A stretch of DNA of 64,000 bases from assembly GCF_001884735.1 (NCBI RefSeq), contig NZ_MJAP01000034.1, positions 372,001 to 436,000 on the forward strand. Reading direction: 5' to 3'. Under the pieces are notes generated by a model, which was not told the origin of the DNA, did not search any database, and worked only from the letters and a program-made list of their open reading frames with translations. The stretch comes from Natronohydrobacter thiooxidans. Lineage in GTDB: Bacteria; Pseudomonadota; Alphaproteobacteria; Rhodobacterales; Rhodobacteraceae. Positions 38,855 to 47,119 of the stretch are shown here, in pieces (within the stretch, counting starts at the first letter, position 1; each line of letters begins with the position of its first letter). The translations under genes were made by a program, and so were the position numbers.

Positions 38855-38990
38855 GTCGGGGCCCTTTGCTGCTGATCGTGCCCTATCTGTGCCAGAAACG
38901 GATCGAATGACAAGGCGGCTTGCGTGAATTGCATCTGGCCGCACTGCGCATTAGCATGGCCCTGCGTTCACACCGGGGAGAGGCGCCGCC

Positions 38991-39365
38991 ATGAGCGATA
39001 ACCGTTTGAGTTTCAAGGAAATGTGCGCGAGGTTCGACGTCACGCCGCGCACCTTGCGTTACTATGAATATATCGAGCTTCTCAGCCCCGAGAAGGAAGG
39101 GCGCAATCGTTTCTACACGCCGCGCGAAGTGGCGCGGATGACGCTGATCATGCGCGGGCGCAGATTCGGGTTCAGCCTGGAAGAAATTCGCCAATGGCTT
39201 GAAATCTATCAGAAAGAAGGCACCGAGCCGCAATTGCAAGCCTGGCTCTCGATGGCCGACCGGCAGCTTGTCGCGCTGCGCGAACAGGCGCAGGATCTGG
39301 CGCATACCATTGACGATCTGGAAAAACTGCGCAGCGAGGCGGCAAAACTCTTGCCGGAACGCTGA
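38991..39365 (+). CDS. MerR family regulator, probably of acyl-CoA metabolism (first of a pair)
   Basis: 124 residues. The MerR winged helix reads FKEMCARFDVTPRTLRYYEYIELLSPEKEGRNRFYTPREVARM, followed by [17 protein letters not shown] and a C-terminal coiled coil. There is no C-terminal metal- or drug-binding domain. Such short MerR proteins control fatty-acid or leucine degradation in proteobacteria. GGGGAGAGG precedes the ATG. A terminator hairpin directly follows, so this gene is probably transcribed separately from the second MerR gene. Confidence 0.87.
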   Translation: MSDNRLSFKEMCARFDVTPRTLRYYEYIELLSPEKEGRNRFYTPREVARMTLIMRGRRFGFSLEEIRQWLEIYQKEGTEPQLQAWLSMADRQLVALREQAQDLAHTIDDLEKLRSEAAKLLPER

Positions 39366-39368
39366 GAA

Positions 39369-39403
39369 ACGCTGCGTCGCAGGGAATTCTGACGCAGCGT
39401 TTA
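39369..39403 (+). terminator. Terminator-like hairpin after the first MerR gene
   Basis: ACGCTGCGTC (39369-39378) pairs perfectly with GACGCAGCGT (39391-39400) across a 12-nt loop and is followed by TTAA. The T-tract is short, so it may be only partly effective. Confidence 0.55.
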
Positions 39404-39405
39404 AC

Positions 39406-39433
39406 TTTACCTTCACGTCAACATGCCTATCTT
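39406..39433 (+). promoter_or_regulatory. Candidate MerR operator/promoter before the second MerR gene
   Basis: TTTACCTTCACGTCAA (39406-39421) is an imperfect dyad (10 of 16 positions symmetric) and resembles TTTACGT...ACGTCAA sites in front of acyl-CoA genes in this group. It overlaps a possible promoter with TTTACC as -35 and TATCTT (39428-39433) as -10, spaced 16 nt. MerR proteins bind such sites between the boxes. Assignment is inference. Confidence 0.4.
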
Positions 39434-39487
39434 CGGGATCAAGACGCAGCGGCCCTGCCCCTGTGCCCCTGTTCGGAGGTATGCATC

Positions 39488-39886
39488 ATGCCACAAGACA
39501 CCAAGACCATCCGCGAGATGTGCGCCGAATTCGGCGTCACGCCCCGTACCCTGCGCTTCTATGAGGCCAAGGAATTGCTGTTCCCGCATCGTGACGGGCA
39601 GCACCGGCTGTTCACCCGCCGCGATCAGGCGCGGTTGAAACTGATCCTGCGCGGCAAGCGCTTCGGCTTCAGCCTGGAGGAAATCCGCCAGCTTCTGGAA
39701 ATGTATGACCGCGACGACAGCGAATTGAAGCAGTTGCGCAAGACCTATGACATTGCCCGCGCGCGTCTGGCCGATATGGAGCGCCAGCGCGATGAACTGA
39801 CCGAGGCGATTGCCGATCTGAAAAAGGAACTCGCCTGGGGGGAAGATGTGCTGCGCAATGCAGACCGCCCCAAGGCCGCAGAATAA
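39488..39886 (+). CDS. MerR family regulator, probably of acyl-CoA metabolism (second of a pair)
   Basis: 132 residues: winged helix [43 protein letters not shown], then [24 protein letters not shown] and a long coiled coil. The first 75 residues align closely with the preceding MerR (shared [18 protein letters not shown]), a clear paralogue. It lies 38 nt before the acyl-CoA dehydrogenase gene, so it likely regulates its own operon. GGAGG lies 9 nt before the ATG. Confidence 0.88.
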   Translation: MPQDTKTIREMCAEFGVTPRTLRFYEAKELLFPHRDGQHRLFTRRDQARLKLILRGKRFGFSLEEIRQLLEMYDRDDSELKQLRKTYDIARARLADMERQRDELTEAIADLKKELAWGEDVLRNADRPKAAE

Positions 39887-39924
39887 CAGCGCATCGCGCA
39901 AAGGGATTACGGGAGAGAGAGACC

Positions 39925-41700
39925 ATGCCAAGCTACACTGCCCCCACCAAGGATCTGCATTTCGTGCTGCATGATGTGCTTCAGGTCAGCGCGTCAGACG
40001 TGCCGGGATATGGCGATCTGGAGCCGGATTTCACATCTGCGGTGATCGAGGAAGCGGCGAAACTGGCGCAGGATGTGCTCGCGCCGCTGAATGCCGTGGG
40101 CGACAGCCAGGGCTGCCGGTTGGAAAATGGCGTGGTCTACACGCCCGATGGCTTCAAGGCGGCGTTTGATGAGATCAAGGCCGGTGGCTGGAACGGGCTG
40201 GATATTCCTGAAGAATTCGGCGGCCAGAACCTGCCCTATCTGATGGGCTCTGCGGTGGGCGAGATCTTTGTCTCGGCCAATATGGCGTTGAACATGTATC
40301 AGGGGCTGACCCATGGCGCGATCTCGGCCATCCTCGCGCATGGCTCGGAGGCGCAGAAGGCGAAGTTCCTGCCGAAAATGGTCGCACTCGACTGGACCGG
40401 CACGATGAACCTGACCGAGCCGCATTGCGGCACCGATCTGGGGATGATGCGCACCAAGGCAGAACCCTCGGACGATGGCAGCTACAAGATCACCGGCCAG
40501 AAGATCTTCATCTCGGCGGGCGATCACGACATGGCTGAGAATGTGATCCATCTGGTTCTGGCCAAGGCACCGGGCGGGGGCGAGGGCACCAAGGGGATCT
40601 CGCTCTTCATCGTGCCGAAATTTCTGGTGAATGAGGATGGCAGCCTTGGGCCGCGCAACCTGCTCTCGGTCGGCAAGATCGAAGAGAAGATGGGCATCCA
40701 TGGCAATTCGACCTGCGTGATGAATTATGATGGCGCGACCGGCTATCTGATCGGCGATCTGCACAAGGGCATGCGCGCCATGTTCACCATGATGAACGAA
40801 GCCCGTATCGGTGTCGGGCTGCAGGGCTATGCGCAGGCGGCGGTGGCCTATGAAAACGCGGTGGCCTATGCCATCGACCGGTTGCAGGGGCGTGATGTGA
40901 CCGGTGTGAAGAACCCTGCTGGTCCGGCGGATCCCTTGATCGTGCATCCCGATATCCGCCGTATGCTGATGGATCAGAAAAGCTTCGTCGAGGGCGCCCG
41001 CGCCTTCACCATGTGGGGGGCCAGCCTGATCGACCGCGCGCACCGGATGGGCGACAAGGAGGCGGATGGGCTGATCTCGCTCCTGACCCCGGTGATCAAG
41101 GGCTTCCTGACCGACAAGGGCTTCGAGATGTGTGTGCAGGCGCAGCAGGTCTATGGCGGGCATGGCTATATCGAGGAATGGGGCATGTCCCAGTTTGCCC
41201 GCGACGCGCGCATCGCCATGATCTATGAGGGCGCGAATGGCGTGCAGGCGCTCGATCTGGTGGGCCGCAAACTCGCGCAGGACGGTGGCAAACATGTCAT
41301 GGCCTTCTTCGCCATGGTCAAGGATTTCCTGAAGGAAAATGAAGGCGATGCGCGGCTGGAGGGCTTCCTTGGCCCGCTGAAATCCGCGTCCAAGGATTTG
41401 CAGGCGGCGGGGATGTTCTTCATGGAGCGCGGCATGAAATCGCCCAATGACGCGCTGGCCGGATCGAGCGATTTCATGCATCTCTTCGGCCATGTCTGCT
41501 TGGGGCTGATCTGGGCGCGGATGGCGAAAGCCGCCTATGCCGCGCTCGATGCGGGCGCGTCGGATCGCGATTTCTACGAGGCCAAGATCGCGACCGGGCG
41601 CTATTACATGGCCCGCCAGCTGCCCGCCACAGGGATGCATCTGGCGCGGATCCAGAGCGGGGCCGATCCGGTGATGGCGCTGGGCGCGGAGCAGTTCTGA
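39925..41700 (+). CDS. Acyl-CoA dehydrogenase, long C-terminally extended type
   Basis: 591 residues, longer than the usual 380-400, with the C-terminal extension seen in FadE5/DmdC-type enzymes. FAD and substrate motifs are [25 protein letters not shown] and the catalytic base region [17 protein letters not shown] (Glu435). It introduces a 2,3 double bond in an acyl-CoA, passing electrons to ETF. Neighbouring thiolase and FadB-like genes indicate beta-oxidation. The same subfamily includes methylmercaptopropionyl-CoA dehydrogenases, so DMSP breakdown is an alternative. GGGAGAGAGAG precedes the ATG. Confidence 0.87.
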   Translation: MPSYTAPTKDLHFVLHDVLQVSASDVPGYGDLEPDFTSAVIEEAAKLAQDVLAPLNAVGDSQGCRLENGVVYTPDGFKAAFDEIKAGGWNGLDIPEEFGGQNLPYLMGSAVGEIFVSANMALNMYQGLTHGAISAILAHGSEAQKAKFLPKMVALDWTGTMNLTEPHCGTDLGMMRTKAEPSDDGSYKITGQKIFISAGDHDMAENVIHLVLAKAPGGGEGTKGISLFIVPKFLVNEDGSLGPRNLLSVGKIEEKMGIHGNSTCVMNYDGATGYLIGDLHKGMRAMFTMMNEARIGVGLQGYAQAAVAYENAVAYAIDRLQGRDVTGVKNPAGPADPLIVHPDIRRMLMDQKSFVEGARAFTMWGASLIDRAHRMGDKEADGLISLLTPVIKGFLTDKGFEMCVQAQQVYGGHGYIEEWGMSQFARDARIAMIYEGANGVQALDLVGRKLAQDGGKHVMAFFAMVKDFLKENEGDARLEGFLGPLKSASKDLQAAGMFFMERGMKSPNDALAGSSDFMHLFGHVCLGLIWARMAKAAYAALDAGASDRDFYEAKIATGRYYMARQLPATGMHLARIQSGADPVMALGAEQF

Positions 41701-41767
41701 GCCTAGGATCACGCTTGAGAATTCGGGGCCGGAATGACCCGGCCCCTGAACGTGACAAGGACTGACC

Positions 41768-41980
41768 ATGCCCAAACGCTTCCGCCTGACCCGCCGCTTC
41801 AATGCCGCCATGACCGAAGACGGATATCGCCGCCTGCGCCGTTTCGCGCAGGAGGCGGGGCTTGATGAGGGCGAGGCGCTGTCCTTCCTGTTCGAGAATT
41901 TCGACTCGGTCACGGATGCGGACAATCTCGGGCACCGGTTGCGGCTGTTCAATTCCGAGCTTGAGGCGCGCAAGAGATGA
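41768..41980 (+). CDS. Small conserved-type hypothetical protein
   Basis: 70 residues, no known family recognised by me. It is highly charged: MPKRFRLTRRFNAAMTEDGYRRLRRFAQEAGLDEGEALSFLFENF, predicted as helices. The ribosome site ACAAGGACTGACC precedes the ATG. It lies between the acyl-CoA dehydrogenase and thiolase genes after a GGGGCCGG...CCGGCCCC hairpin. Codon use and GC3 match neighbours, so it is likely a real gene. A helix-turn-helix-like regulator or an accessory of the beta-oxidation genes would be guesses. Confidence 0.65.
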   Translation: MPKRFRLTRRFNAAMTEDGYRRLRRFAQEAGLDEGEALSFLFENFDSVTDADNLGHRLRLFNSELEARKR

Positions 41981-42000
41981 GCGAAGGGTGCCTTCGGCGA

Positions 42001-42022
42001 GAGTATTTGGGGCAAGAAAATG
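42001..42022 (+). repeat. Family B intergenic repeat, copy 5
   Basis: Core GAGTATTTGGGGCAAGAA followed by AATG, 20 nt after the stop of the 70-residue gene. It forms an inverted pair with the copy at 42176 around 153 nt. Confidence 0.85.
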
Positions 42023-42175
42023 AAGCATAGCTTACCCCGCCTGACCGATGGCCACATGGAAGTCTGTTTCCGGGCGGGCGGCAGGCGGGGCATTTCCTTG
42101 CACGGTCATCGGCTCTCCAGCCTGTACCGTGCATTAACCTTAACGCGCGACTGTTAACAGAAAGTGAAGCTGGAT

Positions 42176-42197
42176 CATTTTCTTGCCAAAAATACTC
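42176..42197 (-). repeat. Family B intergenic repeat, copy 6
   Basis: Core TTCTTGCCAAAAATACTC preceded by CATT, differing from the consensus at two central bases. It lies 77 nt before the thiolase ATG and is inverted relative to the copy at 42001. Confidence 0.8.
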
Positions 42198-42274
42198 AAA
42201 CACCCCGGCTGCGGCACAGCGCGACGCTTGCGGCTGGGACACAGACAGACTGACCCCAACAGGGAGGGAATGAG

Positions 42275-43486
42275 ATGAGTGACGCCTATATCTATGACGC
42301 GATCCGCACGCCGCGCGGCAAGGGCCGCGCAGACGGAAGCCTGCATGAGGTCACCTCGGTGCGTCTCTCGGCGGGGGTGCTGAACGCCTTGAAATCGCGC
42401 AATGATCTGGACACGGCGGCGATCGAGGATGTGATCTGGGGCAATGTGACCCAGGTGGGTGAGCAGGGCGGGTGCCTTGCGCGCACGGCGGTGATGGCGT
42501 CTGATTTCGACGAGCAGGTGCCGGGGCTGGCGATCAACCGCTTCTGTGCCTCGGGCATGGAGGCGGTGAATATTGCCGCCAATCAGGTGCGCGGGGGCGC
42601 GGGCATGGCCTATGTCGCGGGCGGGGTCGAGATGATGAGCCGGGTGGCGATGGGCTCGGATGGGGCGGCGGTGGCCGTGGATCCATCCGTCGCGATGGAG
42701 CGCTATTTCGTGCCGCAGGGGATTGCGGCGGATATCATCGCCACCGAATACGGCTTCACCCGTGATATGGCCGATGCGCTGGCGGTCGAGAGCCAGAAGC
42801 GCGCGGTCACGGCCTGGGAAGAGGGGCGCTTCGCGCGCTCAGTGGTGCCGGTCACGGATATCAACGGGCTGACCATTCTGGAGCGCGACGAATATATCCG
42901 CCCCGGCACGGATATGCAGAGCCTTGGCGCGCTGAAACCTGCCTTCAAGGATATGGGCGAGGTGATGCCGGGTTTCGACAAGGTGGCGCTGATGAAATAT
43001 CCGCATCTGGAGCGGATCGAGCATATCCACCATGCGGGCAATTCCTCGGGGATCGTCGATGGCGCGGCGGGGGTGTTGATCGGCAGCAAGGAATTCGGCG
43101 AGAAATATGGCCTCAAGCCGCGTGCGCGTATCCGGGCCACGGCCAAGATCGGCACCGATCCCACGATCATGCTGACCGGCCCCGTGCCCGTGACCGAGAA
43201 GATCCTGCGCGATAGCGGCATGGCGATCTCGGATATTGATCTGTTTGAGGTCAACGAGGCTTTCGCCGCGGTCGTGCTGCGCTTCATGCAGGCTTTCGAT
43301 GTGGAGAGCGCGCGCGTGAACGTGAATGGCGGTGCGATTGCGATGGGCCATCCCTTGGGCGCCACCGGCGCGATGATCATCGGCACGCTTTTGGATGAGC
43401 TGGAACGCACGGGCAAGGGCACCGGGCTTGCGACGCTTTGTGTGGCGTCGGGCATGGGGGCCGCCACGATCATCGAGCGCGTCTGA
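42275..43486 (+). CDS. Acetyl-CoA C-acyltransferase (thiolase)
   Basis: 403 residues of the thiolase family. The nucleophile is Cys91 in NRFCASGMEAVNIAANQV. Active-site His359 is in AIAMGHPLGATGA and Cys389 in LCVASGMG. It cleaves 3-ketoacyl-CoA to acetyl-CoA and a shortened acyl-CoA; its position with a FadB-like enzyme indicates a FadA role. GGGAGGGAATGAG precedes the start. The cupin gene begins in its stop (TGATG). Some thiolases of this type act instead in acetoacetyl-CoA synthesis, but the operon argues for degradation. Confidence 0.9.
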   Translation: MSDAYIYDAIRTPRGKGRADGSLHEVTSVRLSAGVLNALKSRNDLDTAAIEDVIWGNVTQVGEQGGCLARTAVMASDFDEQVPGLAINRFCASGMEAVNIAANQVRGGAGMAYVAGGVEMMSRVAMGSDGAAVAVDPSVAMERYFVPQGIAADIIATEYGFTRDMADALAVESQKRAVTAWEEGRFARSVVPVTDINGLTILERDEYIRPGTDMQSLGALKPAFKDMGEVMPGFDKVALMKYPHLERIEHIHHAGNSSGIVDGAAGVLIGSKEFGEKYGLKPRARIRATAKIGTDPTIMLTGPVPVTEKILRDSGMAISDIDLFEVNEAFAAVVLRFMQAFDVESARVNVNGGAIAMGHPLGATGAMIIGTLLDELERTGKGTGLATLCVASGMGAATIIERV

Positions 43487-43977
43487 TGCCGAAGCTCGAT
43501 CTTTCAAAAGCGCCGGTTCAGACCGGATCGGGCTATCCGGCCCCCTATGCCGCGCAGATGGTCGGGCGGTCGTCGCAGCGGCTGGGCGATCTGGCCGGGT
43601 TGACCCAGTTCGGGGTCAATATCGTGACTTTGCAGCCCGGCGCGGTGGCGTCCTTGCGGCACTGGCATCTGCGCGAGGATGAATTCGCCATGGTGCTCGA
43701 CGGTGTTCTGACCCTGATCGAGGATGCAGGCGAGACCGAGATGCGCGCGGGCGAGTGTGCGGCCTGGAAAGCGGGGGTGGCGAACGGGCATCGTTTCGTC
43801 AACCGCACAGGTTCCGTGGCACGGTTTCTGGTCGTGGGCGGCAAGGTCGAAGAGGACATCTGCACCTATACCGATGTGGATATGAAGGTTCATATCTCGG
43901 CGGCGGGCGACAGATTCACATATCATGATGGCAGCGACTGGGCCGGGCCCCGCGATCTGCCAGGCGGAGGAAACTGA
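43486..43977 (+). CDS. Cupin domain protein
   Basis: 163 residues. One cupin barrel: GVNIVTLQPGAVASLRHWHLREDEFAMVLDGVLTLIED holds motif 1 with two His and one Glu as metal ligands; motif 2 is GVANGHRFVNRTGSVARFLVVGGK. No membrane segment. It sits between thiolase and fadB with a 1-nt overlap at the start and 1 nt before the next ATG, so it is co-expressed with beta-oxidation enzymes. Small cupins of this type are often sugar isomerase-like or sensors; no activity can be assigned here. Confidence 0.8.
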   Translation: MPKLDLSKAPVQTGSGYPAPYAAQMVGRSSQRLGDLAGLTQFGVNIVTLQPGAVASLRHWHLREDEFAMVLDGVLTLIEDAGETEMRAGECAAWKAGVANGHRFVNRTGSVARFLVVGGKVEEDICTYTDVDMKVHISAAGDRFTYHDGSDWAGPRDLPGGGN

Positions 43978-43978
43978 C

Positions 43979-46174
43979 ATGAGCGATTTTCACTATTCCA
44001 CCGATGCGGATGGCATCGCCACGATTTCCTGGGATATCGCGGGCAAGTCGATGAATGTGCTCTCAATGGAGGGGCTGGCCGAGCTGGAGGCGCATATCGA
44101 CACCGCGCTGGGCGACGGCGCGGTCAAGGGTGTGATCATCACCTCTGGCAAGCCCGATTTCGCGGGCGGCATGGATCTGAATGTCATCGCCAAGATGAAG
44201 GATATGGCAGGCGATCAGCCGGAAAAGGGCCTCTTCGACGGGATCATGTCGATGCATCGCTGCCTGCGCAAGATCGAGCGCGCGGGCATGGACCCCAAGA
44301 CGCTGAAAGGGGGCAAGCCGGTTGTGGCCGCACTTCCCGGCACCGCGCTGGGGATCGGGCTGGAGATTCCGCTGGCCTGCCATCGGATCATCGCCGCGGA
44401 TAATCCCAAGGCCAAGATCGGCCTGCCCGAGATCATGGTGGGCATCTTTCCCGGCGCGGGCGGCACCACGCGGCTGTCGCGCAAGCTGGGCGCGATGGGG
44501 GCGGCGCCCTTCCTGCTGGAAGGCAAGCTCTCGGAGCCGAAAAAGGCGAAATCCGCCGGGATCATTGATGAGGTGGTGCCGGGCGCGGAATTGCTGGCGC
44601 GGGCGAAAGAATGGGTGCTGGGCGCAAAAGACGCCGATCTGGTCAAGCCCTGGGATGCGAAGGGCTACAAGATGCCCGGTGGCGCGCCCTATCACCCGGC
44701 CGGGTTCATGACCTTTGTGGGCGCATCCGCCATGATCAACGGCAAGACGCAGGGCGTCTATCCGGCGGCCAAGGCGCTTTTGTCGGCGGTCTATGAGGGT
44801 GCGATGGTGCCTTTTGACGTGGCCTTGAAGATCGAGGCGCGCTGGTTCGTCAATGTGCTGATGAACCCGTCTTCCAGCGCCATGATCCGCTCGCTTTTCA
44901 TCAACAAGGAAGCGCTGGAGAAAGGCGCGAACCGGCCAGAGGTCGCGGATGAGAGAGTGCGCAAACTGGGCGTGCTGGGCGCGGGCATGATGGGCGCAGG
45001 CATTGCCTATGTCGCGGCCAATGCGGGTATCGAGGTGGTGCTGATCGACGCGGATCAGGCCGCTGCCGAGCGTGGCAAGGGCTATTCCGAGGGCCTGCTC
45101 GATAAAGGCATGAAGCGCGGCAAGGTGACGGAAGCGAAGAAAGCCGAAGTGCTGGGCCGGATCACGCCTACGACGGATTATGCCGCGCTGAGTGGCTGTG
45201 ATCTGGTGGTCGAAGCGGTGTTTGAAGACCCGAAGGTCAAGGCCGAGGTCACCGCGAAAGCCGAAGCCGCGATCCCGGAGACGGCGATCTTTGCCACCAA
45301 TACCTCGACCCTGCCGATTTCCGATCTGGCGAAAGCGTCGAGCCGCCCGGAACAGTTCATCGGCATTCATTTCTTCAGCCCTGTGGACAAGATGCTGCTG
45401 GTCGAGATCATTCGCGGGCGTGAGACCGGCGACCGCGCGGTGGCCAAGGCGCTGGATTTCGTCCGGCAAATCCGCAAGACGCCGATTGTGGTGAATGATG
45501 CGCGCTTCTTCTACGCCAATCGCTGCATTATCCCCTATATCAACGAAGGCATGCGCATGGTGCGCGAGGGCGTGGCACCTGCGCTGGTCGAGAATGCCGC
45601 GAAGCTCATGGGCATGCCGCTGGGGCCGCTGCAACTGGTGGATGAGACCTCGCTTGATCTGGGGGCGAAGATCGCCAAGGCCACGCGCGCCGCGATGGGT
45701 GAGGCTTATGCGGATGGCGATGTCGATGAGGTCGTGTTCTGGATGGTCGAAGAAGGGCGTCTGGGGCGCAAGACCAAGGCCGGGTTCTACGCCTATGACG
45801 AGGCGGGCAAGCGGCAGGGGCTGTGGACCGGACTGGGCGAGAAATTCGCCCCTGCCAGTGACCAGCCCGATCTGATCGAAGTGCAGCACCGGCTGATGTT
45901 CGCGCAGGCGCTGGAAGCGGTGCGCGCGCTGGAAGAGGGCGTGCTGACCGATATTCGCGAAGGTGATGTCGGTGCGATCCTTGGCTGGGGCTTCGCGCCA
46001 TGGTCGGGCGGACCGTTCTCATGGCTCGACATGCTGGGCGCGCCTTTTGCGGTGGCGGTCTGCGAGGATCTGGAAGCGCGTTTCGGCACACGTTTCAAGG
46101 CACCCGCCCTGCTGCAGGAAATGGCGCAGAGCGGGCGCAGTTTCTATGCCAGCCGTGCCTCGATGGCGGCATAA
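43979..46174 (+). CDS. Fatty acid oxidation complex alpha subunit: enoyl-CoA hydratase / 3-hydroxyacyl-CoA dehydrogenase
   Basis: 731 residues. An N-terminal crotonase domain (about 1-290) has SGKPDFAGGMDLN and GIGLEIPLACHRIIAADNPKAKIGLPE. The NAD-binding domain has LGVLGAGMMGAGIAYVAANAGIEVVLID at about 324-350, then FATNTSTLPISDLA and IGIHFFSPVDKM with the catalytic His. The dehydrogenase C-terminal domain ends near the stop. The ATG at 43979 has a strong GGCGGAGGAAAC site. Together with thiolase and acyl-CoA dehydrogenase it completes a beta-oxidation cycle. Its 3' end overlaps the convergent Hint-like gene by 31 nt. Confidence 0.92.
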   Translation: MSDFHYSTDADGIATISWDIAGKSMNVLSMEGLAELEAHIDTALGDGAVKGVIITSGKPDFAGGMDLNVIAKMKDMAGDQPEKGLFDGIMSMHRCLRKIERAGMDPKTLKGGKPVVAALPGTALGIGLEIPLACHRIIAADNPKAKIGLPEIMVGIFPGAGGTTRLSRKLGAMGAAPFLLEGKLSEPKKAKSAGIIDEVVPGAELLARAKEWVLGAKDADLVKPWDAKGYKMPGGAPYHPAGFMTFVGASAMINGKTQGVYPAAKALLSAVYEGAMVPFDVALKIEARWFVNVLMNPSSSAMIRSLFINKEALEKGANRPEVADERVRKLGVLGAGMMGAGIAYVAANAGIEVVLIDADQAAAERGKGYSEGLLDKGMKRGKVTEAKKAEVLGRITPTTDYAALSGCDLVVEAVFEDPKVKAEVTAKAEAAIPETAIFATNTSTLPISDLAKASSRPEQFIGIHFFSPVDKMLLVEIIRGRETGDRAVAKALDFVRQIRKTPIVVNDARFFYANRCIIPYINEGMRMVREGVAPALVENAAKLMGMPLGPLQLVDETSLDLGAKIAKATRAAMGEAYADGDVDEVVFWMVEEGRLGRKTKAGFYAYDEAGKRQGLWTGLGEKFAPASDQPDLIEVQHRLMFAQALEAVRALEEGVLTDIREGDVGAILGWGFAPWSGGPFSWLDMLGAPFAVAVCEDLEARFGTRFKAPALLQEMAQSGRSFYASRASMAA

Positions 46175-46878
46175 GTGTCGTCAATGCTGCTCTCGGCGAA
46201 AGCCGGGGGCAGCGGCCTGGATCCGATGCCGAGCAGGCGGCGAAGTTCGGCGGCGGGCAGGCGGGGATAGGTTCCCTCACTCTCCGAAAGCGCGGTGGCA
46301 ACGGGCGAGAGCGCGGCCTCTGTGACGGACAGGGCCAGAACGCCGCCGCTGCTCAGGACAATCTCTTCGCGCTCGAAGGCAAGCATGATCACCGTGATTG
46401 TGCTGTCGAAACGCGCCTTGTGAATGCCTTTGTAGCCGTCAAGCACATAGGCTGGGACCGGCACGAAGGGATCGCCGTAGCGCTCTTCGGCCTCGTCCAG
46501 TTCTACAACCACTTCCTGCATCGGCAGGATCTGCACATCAAGCGGGTTTCCAATCGTCCCGGCGGGCACATGCATGAGATGGCGCTTGCGGTCAGGAAGG
46601 ATCCGGGGGTCAATCTCGACCGTCTGCACGGCGCAGAGGGGCTGCGCGCCATGATCGAAGGTCAGGACCATATCGCCCGCAATCAGGCTTCCGGCGGGCC
46701 GCCAGCCATTCTGCGTGGCAACCTGAATGTCCGACAGCAAGCCGGTTTCGCGCAACCGCGCCATCGTGGCCCAGGGCAGGGCCTTGTCATAGCTATGTGT
46801 CTCGATCTGTTTCTTGACGCCATCAAAGCTGCAGGAACGCGCAGCGAACAAGTTTACTGAAGAAGCGATATCCAACAT
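46144..46878 (-). CDS. Hint-like (hedgehog/intein fold) domain protein lacking the catalytic cysteine
   Basis: 244 residues. The region LLSDIQVATQNGWRPAGSLIAGDMVLTFDHGAQPL (about 47-81) follows the Hint block-A pattern found in Rhodobacteraceae proteins, where Cys-F-x-x-G-T precedes the xVxT strand. Here no cysteine lies at the expected position, so autoprocessing is doubtful. Later segments (MHVPAGTIGNPLDVQILPMQEVVVE; PVPAYVLDGYKGIHK) resemble the second half of such domains. No signal peptide is obvious. AAAGGAAATACC precedes the ATG, and a TGAACGGC/GCCGTTCA hairpin lies in the leader. The last 31 nt overlap fadB antisense. Confidence 0.65.
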   Translation of the reverse strand: MLDIASSVNLFAARSCSFDGVKKQIETHSYDKALPWATMARLRETGLLSDIQVATQNGWRPAGSLIAGDMVLTFDHGAQPLCAVQTVEIDPRILPDRKRHLMHVPAGTIGNPLDVQILPMQEVVVELDEAEERYGDPFVPVPAYVLDGYKGIHKARFDSTITVIMLAFEREEIVLSSGGVLALSVTEAALSPVATALSESEGTYPRLPAAELRRLLGIGSRPLPPAFAESSIDDTYAAIEARLA

Positions 46879-47119
46879 GGTATTTCCTTTCTTCAGTGAA
46901 CGGCGGGTTTCTTTTCTTCTGCCGTTCAGGTTGCCTGTGACTCAACTTTAACAAGTCTTAAATGGCGCAATATCGAAACAATCTGGACATTTTAGAGGCG
47001 CGCAGCATTATGATGGAAACATGCATTTCCTGGTAATCTTGTGTCGATCATGGCCTTGATGTGGCAGGCAGCGCAGAGGTTCGGAAGAAATCAGAAGAAA
47101 TCAGTCGGGGAGGGCTGTG

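Noticed and set aside
42020-42157. A 45-codon reading frame (MKHSLPRLTDGHMEV...) starting at the ATG of a family B repeat
   Set aside because: It begins inside a repeat and has no separate ribosome site or family resemblance, and such frames arise easily at this GC content. Not listed as a gene.
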